NCBI RefSeq assembly: GCF_000014045.1
Contig: NC_008209.1
Span: 1,015,001-1,079,000 of the forward strand
Direction of reading: 5' to 3'
DNA: 64,000 nt
Source: Roseobacter denitrificans OCh 114
GTDB lineage: Bacteria > Pseudomonadota > Alphaproteobacteria > Rhodobacterales > Rhodobacteraceae
Positions 25,826-34,668 of this stretch are shown one piece after another. Within the stretch, counting starts at the first letter, position 1; the number at the start of each line of letters is the position of its first letter. The notes under the pieces were generated by a model that was given only the letters and a program-made list of their open reading frames with translations, had not been told where the DNA came from and ran no database searches. The position numbers and the translations under genes were made by a program.

Positions 25826-26963
25826 GGCCCGATGCCTCAACCAGCGTTTCGAGCAGTTCGGCCGTGCGGCTTGCCCCATCAAGGCCCCGCGTTTGCGGAC
25901 CCCGTCGCGGATCTTGCACGACAGAATGCACGGTGTTCAAAAGTGCCTCGGGTTGCAGGTCCACAGAGTTCACAACGCGTATGCCCGCCATTTTGGCAAG
26001 TGCCGAGGCGCGCAGGGATTGCTCCACCTCGCCGCCCGCATCAAAGGGGACGAAAACTGCGGGTGTTCCGGACTGCAGGATATCGAGCGCCGTGTTGTAG
26101 CCGCACATAGATACGGAGGCTTTTGCGCGGTGCAGCATCTGGCGAAAATCCGGTCGGGCGGGTTCGATGGTGGTATTTGCCGGGCATCCTTCTTTCAGTG
26201 CCGCGCATTTTGCGGGTGCATCCGCACCACCAACCAAAACACGCCAATGCAGATCGCCGTTCAGTTTCGCAGCGCCCAAGGCAGCAGCATAAAGCGCATC
26301 GCCAACGGCCCCCCCGCCAGCGCTGACGAGTACTTCGCCTTGGCCCGGTGCATCTGGGTGCATGGGGGCGGGCGGGTTTGCGACAAATCCGCTGTATCTG
26401 AGTTTTTCCGCAATATCTTCGGTGACGGGCCAGCTTGCCGCCAGCGGTGTCACATCGGGATCGGAATGCACAATGATCGCGTCGTAAAACTCCGTGATGA
26501 TGTCACGGACGCGTGCAGCCTTGGAGGGTTTGGAAGGCGGTGCCAGAATATCGCGGATCGAACAGCAAATGCGCGGTGGGTTTTTGCGTGCCTTGGCCAT
26601 GTTGAGCAGTGCCAGAAACTCATCGCTCAAACTGCGCCGGCCAAAGGGAAACAATTCGGTGACAAGCACATCTGGAGCAGCCTCTTCAAATGTGCTCAGC
26701 AGCTTTTCGCGACGATCCCGCATCAGCGTTTCAGACGCGACATCCCCTTTGTCATCAAGCAGGCGGGTGAAATTCACGCCATCGGACCGCAAGGCGGGCA
26801 ATTGCACCAGCGTAATACCGTCATGAGACAGGTGAGGCACGGGCATGCCGCCGGAGATCAGTGTCACCTCATGCCCTGCCTTCAGATGTGCGCGGGCCAG
26901 CACCAATGTGCGCGACAAATGCCCCGAGCCAAGCAGATGTGTCACCACGAAGAATACTTTCAC
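25815..26963 (-). CDS. GT28-like glycosyltransferase of the glycan operon
   Basis: This 382-residue protein has a GT-B fold. The N-terminus shows VVTHLLGSGHLSRTLVLARA, with the glycine-rich GSGH loop of MurG/GT28-type enzymes. The C-terminal half has the nucleotide-sugar region (VLVSAGGGAVGD, then ASVSMCGYNTALDILQSGTPAVFVPF). No membrane segment or signal is seen, so it acts on the cytoplasmic face. It shares layout with the first operon gene (GHL-R near the start, GYNT near the end) and may be its distant paralogue. It overlaps its neighbours by 4 and 11 bases. Donor and acceptor are unknown. Confidence 0.8.
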   Translation of the reverse strand: MKVFFVVTHLLGSGHLSRTLVLARAHLKAGHEVTLISGGMPVPHLSHDGITLVQLPALRSDGVNFTRLLDDKGDVASETLMRDRREKLLSTFEEAAPDVLVTELFPFGRRSLSDEFLALLNMAKARKNPPRICCSIRDILAPPSKPSKAARVRDIITEFYDAIIVHSDPDVTPLAASWPVTEDIAEKLRYSGFVANPPAPMHPDAPGQGEVLVSAGGGAVGDALYAAALGAAKLNGDLHWRVLVGGADAPAKCAALKEGCPANTTIEPARPDFRQMLHRAKASVSMCGYNTALDILQSGTPAVFVPFDAGGEVEQSLRASALAKMAGIRVVNSVDLQPEALLNTVHSVVQDPRRGPQTRGLDGASRTAELLETLVEASGHAG

Positions 26964-27544
26964 CGGGCGCGCGCCTCAAGACGAACGGGATCGCCTGCCA
27001 CCGTCCAGCCCGCGTCAGAGATGTTCAGGATAAACAGGCGGTCCCGTTTGATGCGGAAAGGGGCGGCACCGTCAAAGTTCCAGCCCGTGGCCTTGGCCAT
27101 CAACACGCGCATGATCCCGATGTGACAGACGGCGACCGTGTCCGTGGCAAGGCGGTTGACCCATGGGGTCAGGCGCGCGCTCACATCTGCCGGGCTTTCT
27201 CCGCCGGGGGGGCGATATTCCCACCCCCAGGCTTCGATATGGCGGTAATCGGTGTCGGGATCGGCCAGCAACGCCTCCCCGCGCTTTCCTTCCCACGCAC
27301 CCCAGTCCATTTCCATCAGTGCCGGTATCGTGACCGGGGTTTTGCCGCTGATCAGTTCCGCGGTTTCCACGGCACGCATCAGGGGGCTGGACACAAGCGC
27401 CGCATCGCACCACGGCTTCGGCAGGACGCGCGTGGCAAGCCCGGCCCGCGCCTCCGGATCCAGTGGGATGTCCGTGCGCCCCTGAATACGGCCTGCCCGG
27501 TTCCATGCGGTGTGGCCGTGGCGAATGAGGGCGAGCCTGATCAT
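26960..27544 (-). CDS. Histidine phosphatase of the glycan operon
   Basis: This 194-residue protein is a member of the histidine phosphatase superfamily with an intact RHG motif (R8-H9-G10, in ALIRHGHTAWN), the second arginine in SSPLMRAVETAE and the second histidine in VCHIGIMR. The PPGGESPADV segment is typical of phosphoglycerate mutase/CobC-like members. In this setting, wedged between glycosyltransferase genes with 4-base overlaps on both sides, it may dephosphorylate a sugar phosphate or a lipid-linked intermediate. That role is inference; the phosphatase fold and active residues are directly visible. Confidence 0.85.
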   Translation of the reverse strand: MIRLALIRHGHTAWNRAGRIQGRTDIPLDPEARAGLATRVLPKPWCDAALVSSPLMRAVETAELISGKTPVTIPALMEMDWGAWEGKRGEALLADPDTDYRHIEAWGWEYRPPGGESPADVSARLTPWVNRLATDTVAVCHIGIMRVLMAKATGWNFDGAAPFRIKRDRLFILNISDAGWTVAGDPVRLEARAR

Positions 27545-28617
27545 ATCAATATCTCATCAATTGCGGTTTCAAGGGTGGCTTTGGCCGCGCTCAACAGATG
27601 ATGCGTCCCGATATGGGCCCGCGCCGCCGCCCCAAGGTGCATCGTCAGTTTCGGCATTTCAAGCAGCATATCAAGCCGTGCCGCAAGTGCGTCGCTGCCA
27701 GCCTCGGGCGATGGATAATCCGCACCCGGTGCGAGGACGTCGCGGACACCGGGGCGATCCTGCGCCACGACGGCCATTCCGGCGGCCTGCGCCTCAAGGT
27801 AGGTCATGCCGAAGGCTTCGTTGACACCGGGCCAGAACAGGATCGCCGCGCGCGCATAAGCGTCTTGCAAACCCTGTGCGGACAAGGCGCCAAGCAACGC
27901 CACCTTGTCGCCGAAGGGCGCAAAAAGCGCCTCAACCTCCGCCCGCACCGGGCCATCCCCTGCGATTTCGAGGCGCCAGTCAGGCGTCTGCAGCTTGGCC
28001 AGCGTGTCGGCAATGATGCGGTAAGAAGCGAGTTTATCGCCCTTTCGGAACATGCCAACGCTCAGCATGCTGCGCTCCTTGCGACCTACAAGGGGTAAAT
28101 CCTCACGCGGCAGGAACGGGCGCAGGTGGATCAGTTTTTGACCGGTGGCGGCGTAGTCGCGCAGCGCTTCTTCATCCCGGGCGGTCAGATAAAACATCAC
28201 GGTGGCCGCATCGCTCGCCGCCTCTGCCGCTTGGGCGTAGTCGGCCCAGGGCCCTGACAGTCGTTTGCGCGCGCGGGTTGCCTCAACCAGCAGATAGGGG
28301 ATGTTCAGCGCCCGCGCGACGGCTGGCCCGATCAGGTCGGGCGCTTTGTAATAATTGTGATAGGTGATCCAGAACCGCCATCCGGCCTGTCGCCCCTTTG
28401 GGATCAGCGTGTCGATTTCAACCGAAGCCGCCGTTTGTTTTTCCGCTTGTACCTGTGCATCCCCGGTCCCGTCGCGAGTTTGCAGGAGCGAGGCGACATC
28501 TGCCTTGACGTCGCACATCTGCAATGCGGTCAGCAAGGCGCGGGCCATGGCGCGATCCCCTGAGGGCACAGGGTGATCAGGTGGTTTCATCGGTGCGTAA
28601 AAGGCGGCGGGTATCAC
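27541..28617 (-). CDS. GT4-type glycosyltransferase, 358 residues
   Basis: This is a cytoplasmic GT-B glycosyltransferase of family GT4. The N-terminal domain opens with a sugar-acceptor loop (FYAPMKPPDHPVPSGDRAMARALL) and the C-terminal domain contains LEIAGDGPVRAEVEALF and the retaining-enzyme E-x7-E motif EAFGMTYLE (near residue 265). No membrane segment is present. It overlaps the upstream GT4 gene by 4 bases and the phosphatase gene by 4 bases. The sugar is unknown. Because it is followed by a phosphatase and another glycosyltransferase it probably acts in sequence with them on one glycan. Confidence 0.85.
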   Translation of the reverse strand: MIPAAFYAPMKPPDHPVPSGDRAMARALLTALQMCDVKADVASLLQTRDGTGDAQVQAEKQTAASVEIDTLIPKGRQAGWRFWITYHNYYKAPDLIGPAVARALNIPYLLVEATRARKRLSGPWADYAQAAEAASDAATVMFYLTARDEEALRDYAATGQKLIHLRPFLPREDLPLVGRKERSMLSVGMFRKGDKLASYRIIADTLAKLQTPDWRLEIAGDGPVRAEVEALFAPFGDKVALLGALSAQGLQDAYARAAILFWPGVNEAFGMTYLEAQAAGMAVVAQDRPGVRDVLAPGADYPSPEAGSDALAARLDMLLEMPKLTMHLGAAARAHIGTHHLLSAAKATLETAIDEILI

Positions 28618-29861
28618 GCCGCGTCCTGCATCATCGTGCGCAACCGTCTGGTCAATTGATTGATGCCCGGCTGCATCTGAAACTCGGTTTTCAGCCTTTT
28701 GTAAGCCGCATCGGCAAAGGCACGGCCGCCATCTTGCCGCGCGGCAAAATCCCGGATCGCCTGCGCAAGGCTGTCCGGGGCATCATCCACCAGAATGCCA
28801 TGCACGCCCGTGTCAATGAATTCCGGAATGGCAGAAACAGGGGTCGCCAGAATGGGCAGCTTTTGACTGGCGGCTTCCATCAAGACATTGGGCAGGCCGT
28901 CGCGGTCGCCATCTGCCGCAATGCGACTGGGCAAAACGAACAGGTCGGATGTGCGCATTTCTGCGATAACCTCGGGCTGATCGCAGGCGCCGCGCCATGT
29001 GATACGGTCTGCCACGCCTTTTGCAGCGGCCAGATCCTGCATCTGGTGCTTGAGTGTACCGCCGCCGATATGCGTCCAGTGCCAACGAAGTGTATCCGGC
29101 AAAAGGGCGAGCGCCTCGATCAGCCGATCAAAGCCCTTTTTCTCCACCAGCCGACCCACCGACATAAGGGCCAGTGGTGCATCCGGTGCGCGCGCCTTGC
29201 GGTGCGGCGCGTCAGGAAAGCGCGTCAGATCCAGCCCGTGATAGACCAGATCAACGCGGTCGGTCCTGTCTGCAAGGCTGCGCAAATGCTCCGCACCAAA
29301 GGCGGTGCAGGTGGCCCCGAACTGCGCCCCGAATGTCTGGGCTGATAGTTTTTCGCGCAATTCCCAGTCCGGTGAGGTCCAGATGTCCTTGGCGTGGGCG
29401 GAGAAAGACCACGGCAACCCGGTCAGGATCGCGGCATAGCGCGCGACCGACGACGGTGTGTGCAGAAAATGCGCATAGAGGCCGGTCACACCCGGCGGTA
29501 ATTCGCGCGCCAAGACGCAGGCCTGACCAAACCTGCGGATGCGGTTTTCGGTTTGATCGCGCGCATAATCCGCACGAAAGCAGCGCACGGCGTCTTTGAA
29601 ACCGGGCAGGCGTCTGGCGCTGAACAGCGCGCGCCGGACACGCGGCGGATCATCCTCAAGGTATTCGGGCAGGTAATTCACCCGCGCCTTCAGCCGGTCA
29701 TGCAGCGGATGCGTTTTCACATCGGTCGGATGGCGCAAGGACCAGAGTTCGAGCGTCAGCCCTGCGTCTTCCAGCGCGACAAGTTCCTGCGCAATGAAGG
29801 TCTCGGACAGGCGTGGCCATCCCTTGACCAGAACGGCAAGCCGTGCGGGCGTCGTTGTCAT
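28614..29861 (-). CDS. GT4-type glycosyltransferase, 415 residues
   Basis: This is a GT-B glycosyltransferase. Its N-terminal part, LVKGWPRLSETFIAQELVALEDAG, is typical of exopolysaccharide-type GT4 enzymes. The C-terminal half contains MSVGRLVEKKGFDRLIEAL (UDP/GDP-sugar domain start), WHWTHIGGGTLK and an E/D-rich donor site around PSRIAADGDRDGLPNVLMEAA. It has no signal or transmembrane helix. The N-terminus overlaps the first gene of the operon by 4 bases, and the stop overlaps the second GT4 gene by 4. Retaining chemistry is expected for the family; donor and acceptor cannot be read. Confidence 0.85.
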   Translation of the reverse strand: MTTTPARLAVLVKGWPRLSETFIAQELVALEDAGLTLELWSLRHPTDVKTHPLHDRLKARVNYLPEYLEDDPPRVRRALFSARRLPGFKDAVRCFRADYARDQTENRIRRFGQACVLARELPPGVTGLYAHFLHTPSSVARYAAILTGLPWSFSAHAKDIWTSPDWELREKLSAQTFGAQFGATCTAFGAEHLRSLADRTDRVDLVYHGLDLTRFPDAPHRKARAPDAPLALMSVGRLVEKKGFDRLIEALALLPDTLRWHWTHIGGGTLKHQMQDLAAAKGVADRITWRGACDQPEVIAEMRTSDLFVLPSRIAADGDRDGLPNVLMEAASQKLPILATPVSAIPEFIDTGVHGILVDDAPDSLAQAIRDFAARQDGGRAFADAAYKRLKTEFQMQPGINQLTRRLRTMMQDAA

Positions 29862-31090
29862 TTCTGTGCCATCAACGCTTTGGTTCGTGCAACAACGACG
29901 TCCAGACCATCCAGCAAGCCTTCGGCACCCGCCTGCGATGGCCTTTGTTGTGTTGGCAGCCCACGGATCGCCTTGATCATGGCATCCGCGGTCATACCGT
30001 CACGGTTTTCGTCCAGCATGTGCACAAGTCCGATTTCCTCGGCGCGCGCGGCCCTGATCCATTGTTCAAGCCGGGGCACGGTGCGCGGCACGATGACCGC
30101 CCGCTGGTCAAAAGAGAGGACTTCACAGAATGTGTTGTACCCGCCCATGCAGACGACACCCTGCGCGCCCGCAAAAAGTGATTCAATGCGCCCGTCAAAG
30201 CCCACGGCACTGACGCGCCCGTTCAGCCGCGCGACCCGCTGTTCGAACGCCTCGCGCACGTCGCCGGACAAGAACGGCCCATAGATCAGCACCGCATCTG
30301 GCGACAGATCGGGGGCTTGTTCATAAGCCTGCAAGACCAGATCAACCAGCGCCGCCCCGTCACCGCCACCCCCCGGCGTGATCAGCACGTAAGGTGTATC
30401 AGGTGTTTCAACGTCATCGGTGATTTCGCGGCGCAGATAGCCCGTCCAGTGCATGCGCGCGCGGGTCTCAGGGGACAGTTGCAGACCTTCGGTCGGATCA
30501 TAGACGGATCGGGGACCATAGACCCAGATTTCATCATAGAATTTCTCGGTCGCCTCGATGGCCCCTTTGCGCGCCCATTCAGCGGCGAGCACGTCGGCCT
30601 CGTCCAAGACATCGCGCAGCCCCAGCACGAGCCGGGTCTGCCCGCGTTCTGCCAACCATTCCAACGTGGGCAAAAGCTCACCGCGAAAGCCGGCGGGTTC
30701 CTTGTCAACGATCAAGAGGTCCGGGTCGTATTGTTCAACCGTACTCTGGATCAGGGCGGACCTGAGCGATGTCGTCTTGTCGATATCAAGCCCCAGCGTT
30801 TCGCTCACATAGGACCCGTCATGCAGCTTGGTAACACCCGGTAAACGGACGTGATCGACACGTTCGGGAAATGTGAAACGCCCGGCAACAGGCGATCCGG
30901 TCAGAATGATCGCGGAGGTCGTATCATCCGCTGCGGTCAAGGCGGATGCCAGTGCGCGCGAGCGGCGCAGGTGCCCCAGGCCAAAGGTGTCATGACTATA
31001 GAGCATGATGCGTCTGGCGCGCGGTTTTGCGTTGCACACGTCAGGGTCGTTGCGCGAGGCACCACCCGCCGGTCGGTTCTGAAAATTCAT
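29858..31090 (-). CDS. GT28-like glycosyltransferase, first gene of the glycan operon
   Basis: This 410-residue protein has, after about 25 polar residues, the glycosyltransferase start MLYSHDTFGLGHLRRSRALASAL with the GxGHLxR loop. The C-terminal half has VLITPGGGGDGAAL, VLIYGPFLSG and VVCMGGYNTFCEVLSF, the GGYNT donor region of GT28-like enzymes. It heads a run of seven genes with overlaps of 4 to 11 bases, the arrangement of a strictly co-translated operon. The 257-base divergent gap to the channel gene should contain the operon promoter. The ATG at 31090 is the longest option; an internal ATG (MLYSHD) about 28 codons in is possible. Confidence 0.82.
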   Translation of the reverse strand: MNFQNRPAGGASRNDPDVCNAKPRARRIMLYSHDTFGLGHLRRSRALASALTAADDTTSAIILTGSPVAGRFTFPERVDHVRLPGVTKLHDGSYVSETLGLDIDKTTSLRSALIQSTVEQYDPDLLIVDKEPAGFRGELLPTLEWLAERGQTRLVLGLRDVLDEADVLAAEWARKGAIEATEKFYDEIWVYGPRSVYDPTEGLQLSPETRARMHWTGYLRREITDDVETPDTPYVLITPGGGGDGAALVDLVLQAYEQAPDLSPDAVLIYGPFLSGDVREAFEQRVARLNGRVSAVGFDGRIESLFAGAQGVVCMGGYNTFCEVLSFDQRAVIVPRTVPRLEQWIRAARAEEIGLVHMLDENRDGMTADAMIKAIRGLPTQQRPSQAGAEGLLDGLDVVVARTKALMAQK

Positions 31091-31347
31091 AACGCGCGGG
31101 CCTCGCAGTCTGACCGTGGTGTTGTGATGCTGTCAGAGGCCAAGGCAGGGTGGATGTCTATCTGGCACATTGCCCGGTCCTTGGTCCGCTCATATCGGCA
31201 TTGCTTCGTCGCGATGCCTCTTTGGCACAAAAGCACCGGCAGTGCAAAACACGAATCCAGCGGTACCGCCCGGGATGTTGCGCATTTGCATTGTCTGCCA
31301 AGCTCACCTACCGTCTGTTGGAATAACTGTGTTGGACATATTCCGCG

Positions 31348-33726
31348 ATGCGCGCCTCCCTTATCGCTCTTTTCATTGTCTTTTTGACGGCCATCCTCGC
31401 CTTGCCGGGCGACAGTCATGCACAAAGCGTCGGCTCGCTTTTTGGCACTGCCGGGGCCGCCGAAGAAGACGGCAGCGCGGATCGCATATCTGACATCATG
31501 GAAAAAGCCGCCGAAAACGGCGTTGGCGTCGTGGTCATTGATCTGGAGGGCAACGTTGTATCGACCGCGGGTCAGCCCCCGCCCAATGCCGAAGTCGCGC
31601 CGGTCGAAAGCAGCGGTTCCGCCTTGATGAAGGCACAGGATTCACTGGTGAAATTCCGCGCGACCCTCGTTCAGCGTATCCTTGGGTTGCCGGATGATTT
31701 CAACGAGGTGATCTATATCCTGCGGGCCACCAGCCCGGATGGCACCATGTGGGCCTATTTTCAGGCGCTTTACATCTCAATGGCGCTTTTTGGGGTGGGC
31801 ATGCTGGTGCAGCGATATGTCTTTGGACGTTATATCGCGCGCTCCATGATCGTGGCCCGGACGCTGGAAAATCCACAGGGCTATTCGGAAAAGATGCCTT
31901 GGCTGGTGTTCCGCTTTTTCCTTGGCGTTATTGGTATTCTGGTTTCCATGGCGGTGGCCTATGCCTTGGGTGCGCTGATTTTCGGCCCCCTTGAAGATCC
32001 GGGCCTGCAGTTCACGGTCAGCGTCATCAATGTGGCGTATTTTTTGAGCCGTGCCGTGGCTGCGCTCTGGCGGATGATCCTGTCGCCCTATATGCCGCAA
32101 TATCGCATCCCGCACCTCAATACGCGGGATGCAAAGCGTCTGAACTATTGGCTGGTCACACTGGGGACGTTCGATATCGTCCGGCTTCTGTTCACCCTCT
32201 GGGTGCGCGAGCTTGGGCTGAATTACGATGTCTTTGCCTTCATGGCGTCCCTGCTTGGCGCGGCTGTGGTGGTAGCCAATATCGTGATGGTACTGGTCAA
32301 TCGCCGCGCACTCTCCAATGCGATCCGCAAAGGCGAGCCGCGCGAGAATTGCAGTTGGATCATCAAGGCGCTGTCGTCAATCTGGGCGCCTGCGGTGATC
32401 GCCTATATGCTCTACGCATGGTTTCAGGTCACCTATGATCTGGTGCTGGGCACGCCGCCTGCGGTGCCATTGATTGCGGGAGCCTATGCGATCCTGCTGT
32501 CGATCCTCGTGGTCTTTGGCGTAATCAACTTTGGCATCGAACGTGGTTTTGCCCGCGCCCGCGCGATCCGGGCGCTGAACCAGGGCGACCCTCAGCACAC
32601 CGACGACGCAGACGATCGCTCGGAGGCGGAGGATAAAACGCAAGAGCGCATGCATTACGCGCCCAAAACAATGCGCACCTACGAGGAACTGGCGCAGCGG
32701 GTTGCGGGCATTGTGGCCTTTGTCGCGGGCGCATATGCGTTCTTCTACATCTGGGACAATAACAGCACGCAGATGGTCGAAAGCTTTGCCAATCGGCTGC
32801 TGGACGTCATGGTGATCCTGTTTATTGGCTATGTGGTTTATCACGCCTTCCGCATCTGGATCGACAACAAGATCGCTGATGAACTGGGCGATGTGAGCGA
32901 GGGCGAATTGGGTGATGAGGGCGGTGCGTCGTCTGCGTCCCGGCTGGCGACGCTGCTGCCGCTGTTTCGCAACTTTATCCTGATCGTGCTGATTGTGACC
33001 ATCACGCTGATTGTTCTGATGGAGCTGGGTGTCAATGTCGGGCCGCTCTTTGCCGGTGCGGGTGTTGTGGGGGTTGCCGTGGGTTTTGGCTCACAGGCGT
33101 TGGTGCGCGATATCTTTTCGGGCGGGTTTTTCCTGTTTGATGACGCGTTTCGCAAGGGCGAATATCTGGACGTCGGGGGTGTGAAAGGCACGGTCGAAAA
33201 AATCTCTGTGCGCTCATTCCAGTTGCGCCATCATCTTGGCGCGCTGCACACGATCCCCTTTGGTGAAATTCAGGTCATGACGAATTACTCGCGCGATTGG
33301 GTGATCATGAAGCTCAAGCTGCGCGTCACCTATGACACCGACGTTGAGAAAGTGCGTAAGCTGATCAAGAAGCTGGGCGTTGAGTTGCTGGATGACCCCG
33401 TGATTGGCGAGAACTTCATCCAACCGCTGAAATCGCAGGGTGTGGTCGAGATGCAGGACAGCGCGATGATCATCCGCGTCAAATTCATGACCAAGCCGGG
33501 CGATCAATGGCTGGTGCGCAAGAAAGTCTATGAGGAAATCCGGTCGCTGTTCGAACGCGAAGGCATACATTTCGCGCATAAAGAAGTCACCGTGCGTCTT
33601 GCAGATTCCGACTCCAAGCCAGAGAACCTGACCGAAAAGGAAAAACAGGCCATCACCGCCGCCGCCCGCGCCGCGGTGGACGATGACGCACTGGAGGGCG
33701 GCGCACCCGAGACGGATGACCGCTAG
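31348..33726 (+). CDS. Large MscS-family mechanosensitive channel
   Basis: This 792-residue inner-membrane protein has a cleavable signal (about 1-26, cut near SHA-Q), a periplasmic N-terminal domain of about 100 residues, then roughly nine or ten hydrophobic helices (about 140-560). The MscS core (about residues 560-760) includes GVGVAVGFGSQALVRDIFSGGFFLF, the pore helix and first beta domain, and the NYSRDW and FMTKPGDQW beta/alpha parts. MscS channels release solutes when turgor rises. The charged linker near residues 420-430 and the large N-terminal part place it in the long MscK/YbdG-like group. It is read divergently from the glycan operon. Confidence 0.9.
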   Translation: MRASLIALFIVFLTAILALPGDSHAQSVGSLFGTAGAAEEDGSADRISDIMEKAAENGVGVVVIDLEGNVVSTAGQPPPNAEVAPVESSGSALMKAQDSLVKFRATLVQRILGLPDDFNEVIYILRATSPDGTMWAYFQALYISMALFGVGMLVQRYVFGRYIARSMIVARTLENPQGYSEKMPWLVFRFFLGVIGILVSMAVAYALGALIFGPLEDPGLQFTVSVINVAYFLSRAVAALWRMILSPYMPQYRIPHLNTRDAKRLNYWLVTLGTFDIVRLLFTLWVRELGLNYDVFAFMASLLGAAVVVANIVMVLVNRRALSNAIRKGEPRENCSWIIKALSSIWAPAVIAYMLYAWFQVTYDLVLGTPPAVPLIAGAYAILLSILVVFGVINFGIERGFARARAIRALNQGDPQHTDDADDRSEAEDKTQERMHYAPKTMRTYEELAQRVAGIVAFVAGAYAFFYIWDNNSTQMVESFANRLLDVMVILFIGYVVYHAFRIWIDNKIADELGDVSEGELGDEGGASSASRLATLLPLFRNFILIVLIVTITLIVLMELGVNVGPLFAGAGVVGVAVGFGSQALVRDIFSGGFFLFDDAFRKGEYLDVGGVKGTVEKISVRSFQLRHHLGALHTIPFGEIQVMTNYSRDWVIMKLKLRVTYDTDVEKVRKLIKKLGVELLDDPVIGENFIQPLKSQGVVEMQDSAMIIRVKFMTKPGDQWLVRKKVYEEIRSLFEREGIHFAHKEVTVRLADSDSKPENLTEKEKQAITAAARAAVDDDALEGGAPETDDR

Positions 33727-34059
33727 GCTGCGCGGCGGCCCCGTCGTTGGGCGACAGACACATTTGACGTGTTGATCGGGATGGTGCGTATGGGCCTGTC
33801 AAAGGCGATGGCAAACACAGCTGATTATACGCCGCGGTCGTCTTGACAAGCTATTGGTGCCGCATCCTTAATCTAATTCTCGATTTGAAAAGAGGAGTTG
33901 GATTGCAGCAGGATAGTTGTTTTATGTGCCGCCACATGCCGAAACGGAGATTATCGCCCCGCGCTTGAATTCGTTTGACAGGATCAAATGCATGGCAACC
34001 ATCAAAAAAACGGGCGCTCCAAAAGCGCCCGAGTAAGGTCGTCGTACGACTTGATTTAT
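33727..34059. other. Gap between the channel and the VPxPA-CTERM gene
   Basis: No certain gene was found in these 333 bases. On the plus strand TTGACA (33843-33848) precedes a T/A-rich stretch, and GAGGAG (33892-33897) sits before a 21-codon frame starting with TTG at 33903. This could be a promoter with a micro-ORF but proof is lacking. The terminator at 34004-34031 lies at its end. Confidence 0.35.
34004..34031 (-). terminator. Rho-independent terminator of the VPxPA-CTERM gene
   Basis: CGGGCGCT and AGCGCCCG form a perfect 8-bp stem with a 5-base loop. On the minus strand seven T residues follow directly. It is located 29 bases past the gene's stop. Confidence 0.9.
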
Positions 34060-34668
34060 CTAGGTGCTGCTACGTTTGCGCATTGCGGCCAGTCCACCGA
34101 CGCCCGCGAGCAACAGCAAAGCAGAAGCCGGCACCGGCACCGGGGTCGGCGCTGTGCCGAGCACTTCAAGGCGCGCGCTAGTTATCGTGATTGATGGATT
34201 TGCCACGAATGAATCCGCACTATTTTCAGACAGCCAAAATGTGAAAACACCCGAATTCACGGAAGTGGCAAAAGCATCCACCCCGCCACCGTCCGTGGTC
34301 GCGTCGATAACGAAAGAAATTAGGCCATCACCGGTGATGTCGTCGAAGTAATCATCCGCGGATCCGCTTGCTGAGCCCTGCACACGAATATTCCAGTCTT
34401 CTTTAACCGGGATAAATCCAAGGAACAGTCCAGATTCATTCGTGGCCCCACTCACATCCAGCGTCAGGCGAAAACTGTCGATAACTGACCCGGCAACGAT
34501 ATTGCTGCCGAATGCAAATGTTTCGCTGAAATCATTGTCAGCGTCGAAAAACGTCGTGCTGTTACTGCCGCTGTTCGGCGTCAAAGTCATGTCCGAAAGT
34601 GTAGCTGCGGAAGCCAGCGACGTGGTAAGAGCAAGTGCACCAGTAAGTAAAAGTGTTGTAATTTTCAA
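34060..34668 (-). CDS. VPxPA-CTERM sorted secreted protein
   Basis: This exported protein of about 202 residues has a signal peptide (KITTLLLTGALALTTSLASA-A), a beta-rich body with many Asp/Ser/Thr, and a C-terminal tripartite signal VPVPASALLLLAGVGGLAAMRKRSS. The VPxPA motif, hydrophobic helix and basic end are recognised by exosortase-type proteases in roseobacters. The start was taken as TTG at 34668 because AAGGGA lies 7 bases upstream and the signal begins there. ATGs at 34701 and 34737 are in frame but lack ribosome binding sites and would add polar residues. The protein should be released from, or anchored at, the cell surface in connection with exopolysaccharide; its partner exosortase is not in this window. 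Confidence 0.82.
   Translation of the reverse strand: MKITTLLLTGALALTTSLASAATLSDMTLTPNSGSNSTTFFDADNDFSETFAFGSNIVAGSVIDSFRLTLDVSGATNESGLFLGFIPVKEDWNIRVQGSASGSADDYFDDITGDGLISFVIDATTDGGGVDAFATSVNSGVFTFWLSENSADSFVANPSITITSARLEVLGTAPTPVPVPASALLLLAGVGGLAAMRKRSST

Noticed and set aside
25767..27125. Open frame of 452 codons opposite the glycosyltransferase and phosphatase genes
   Set aside because: The minus-strand frames overlap as an operon and carry family motifs; the plus frame does not.
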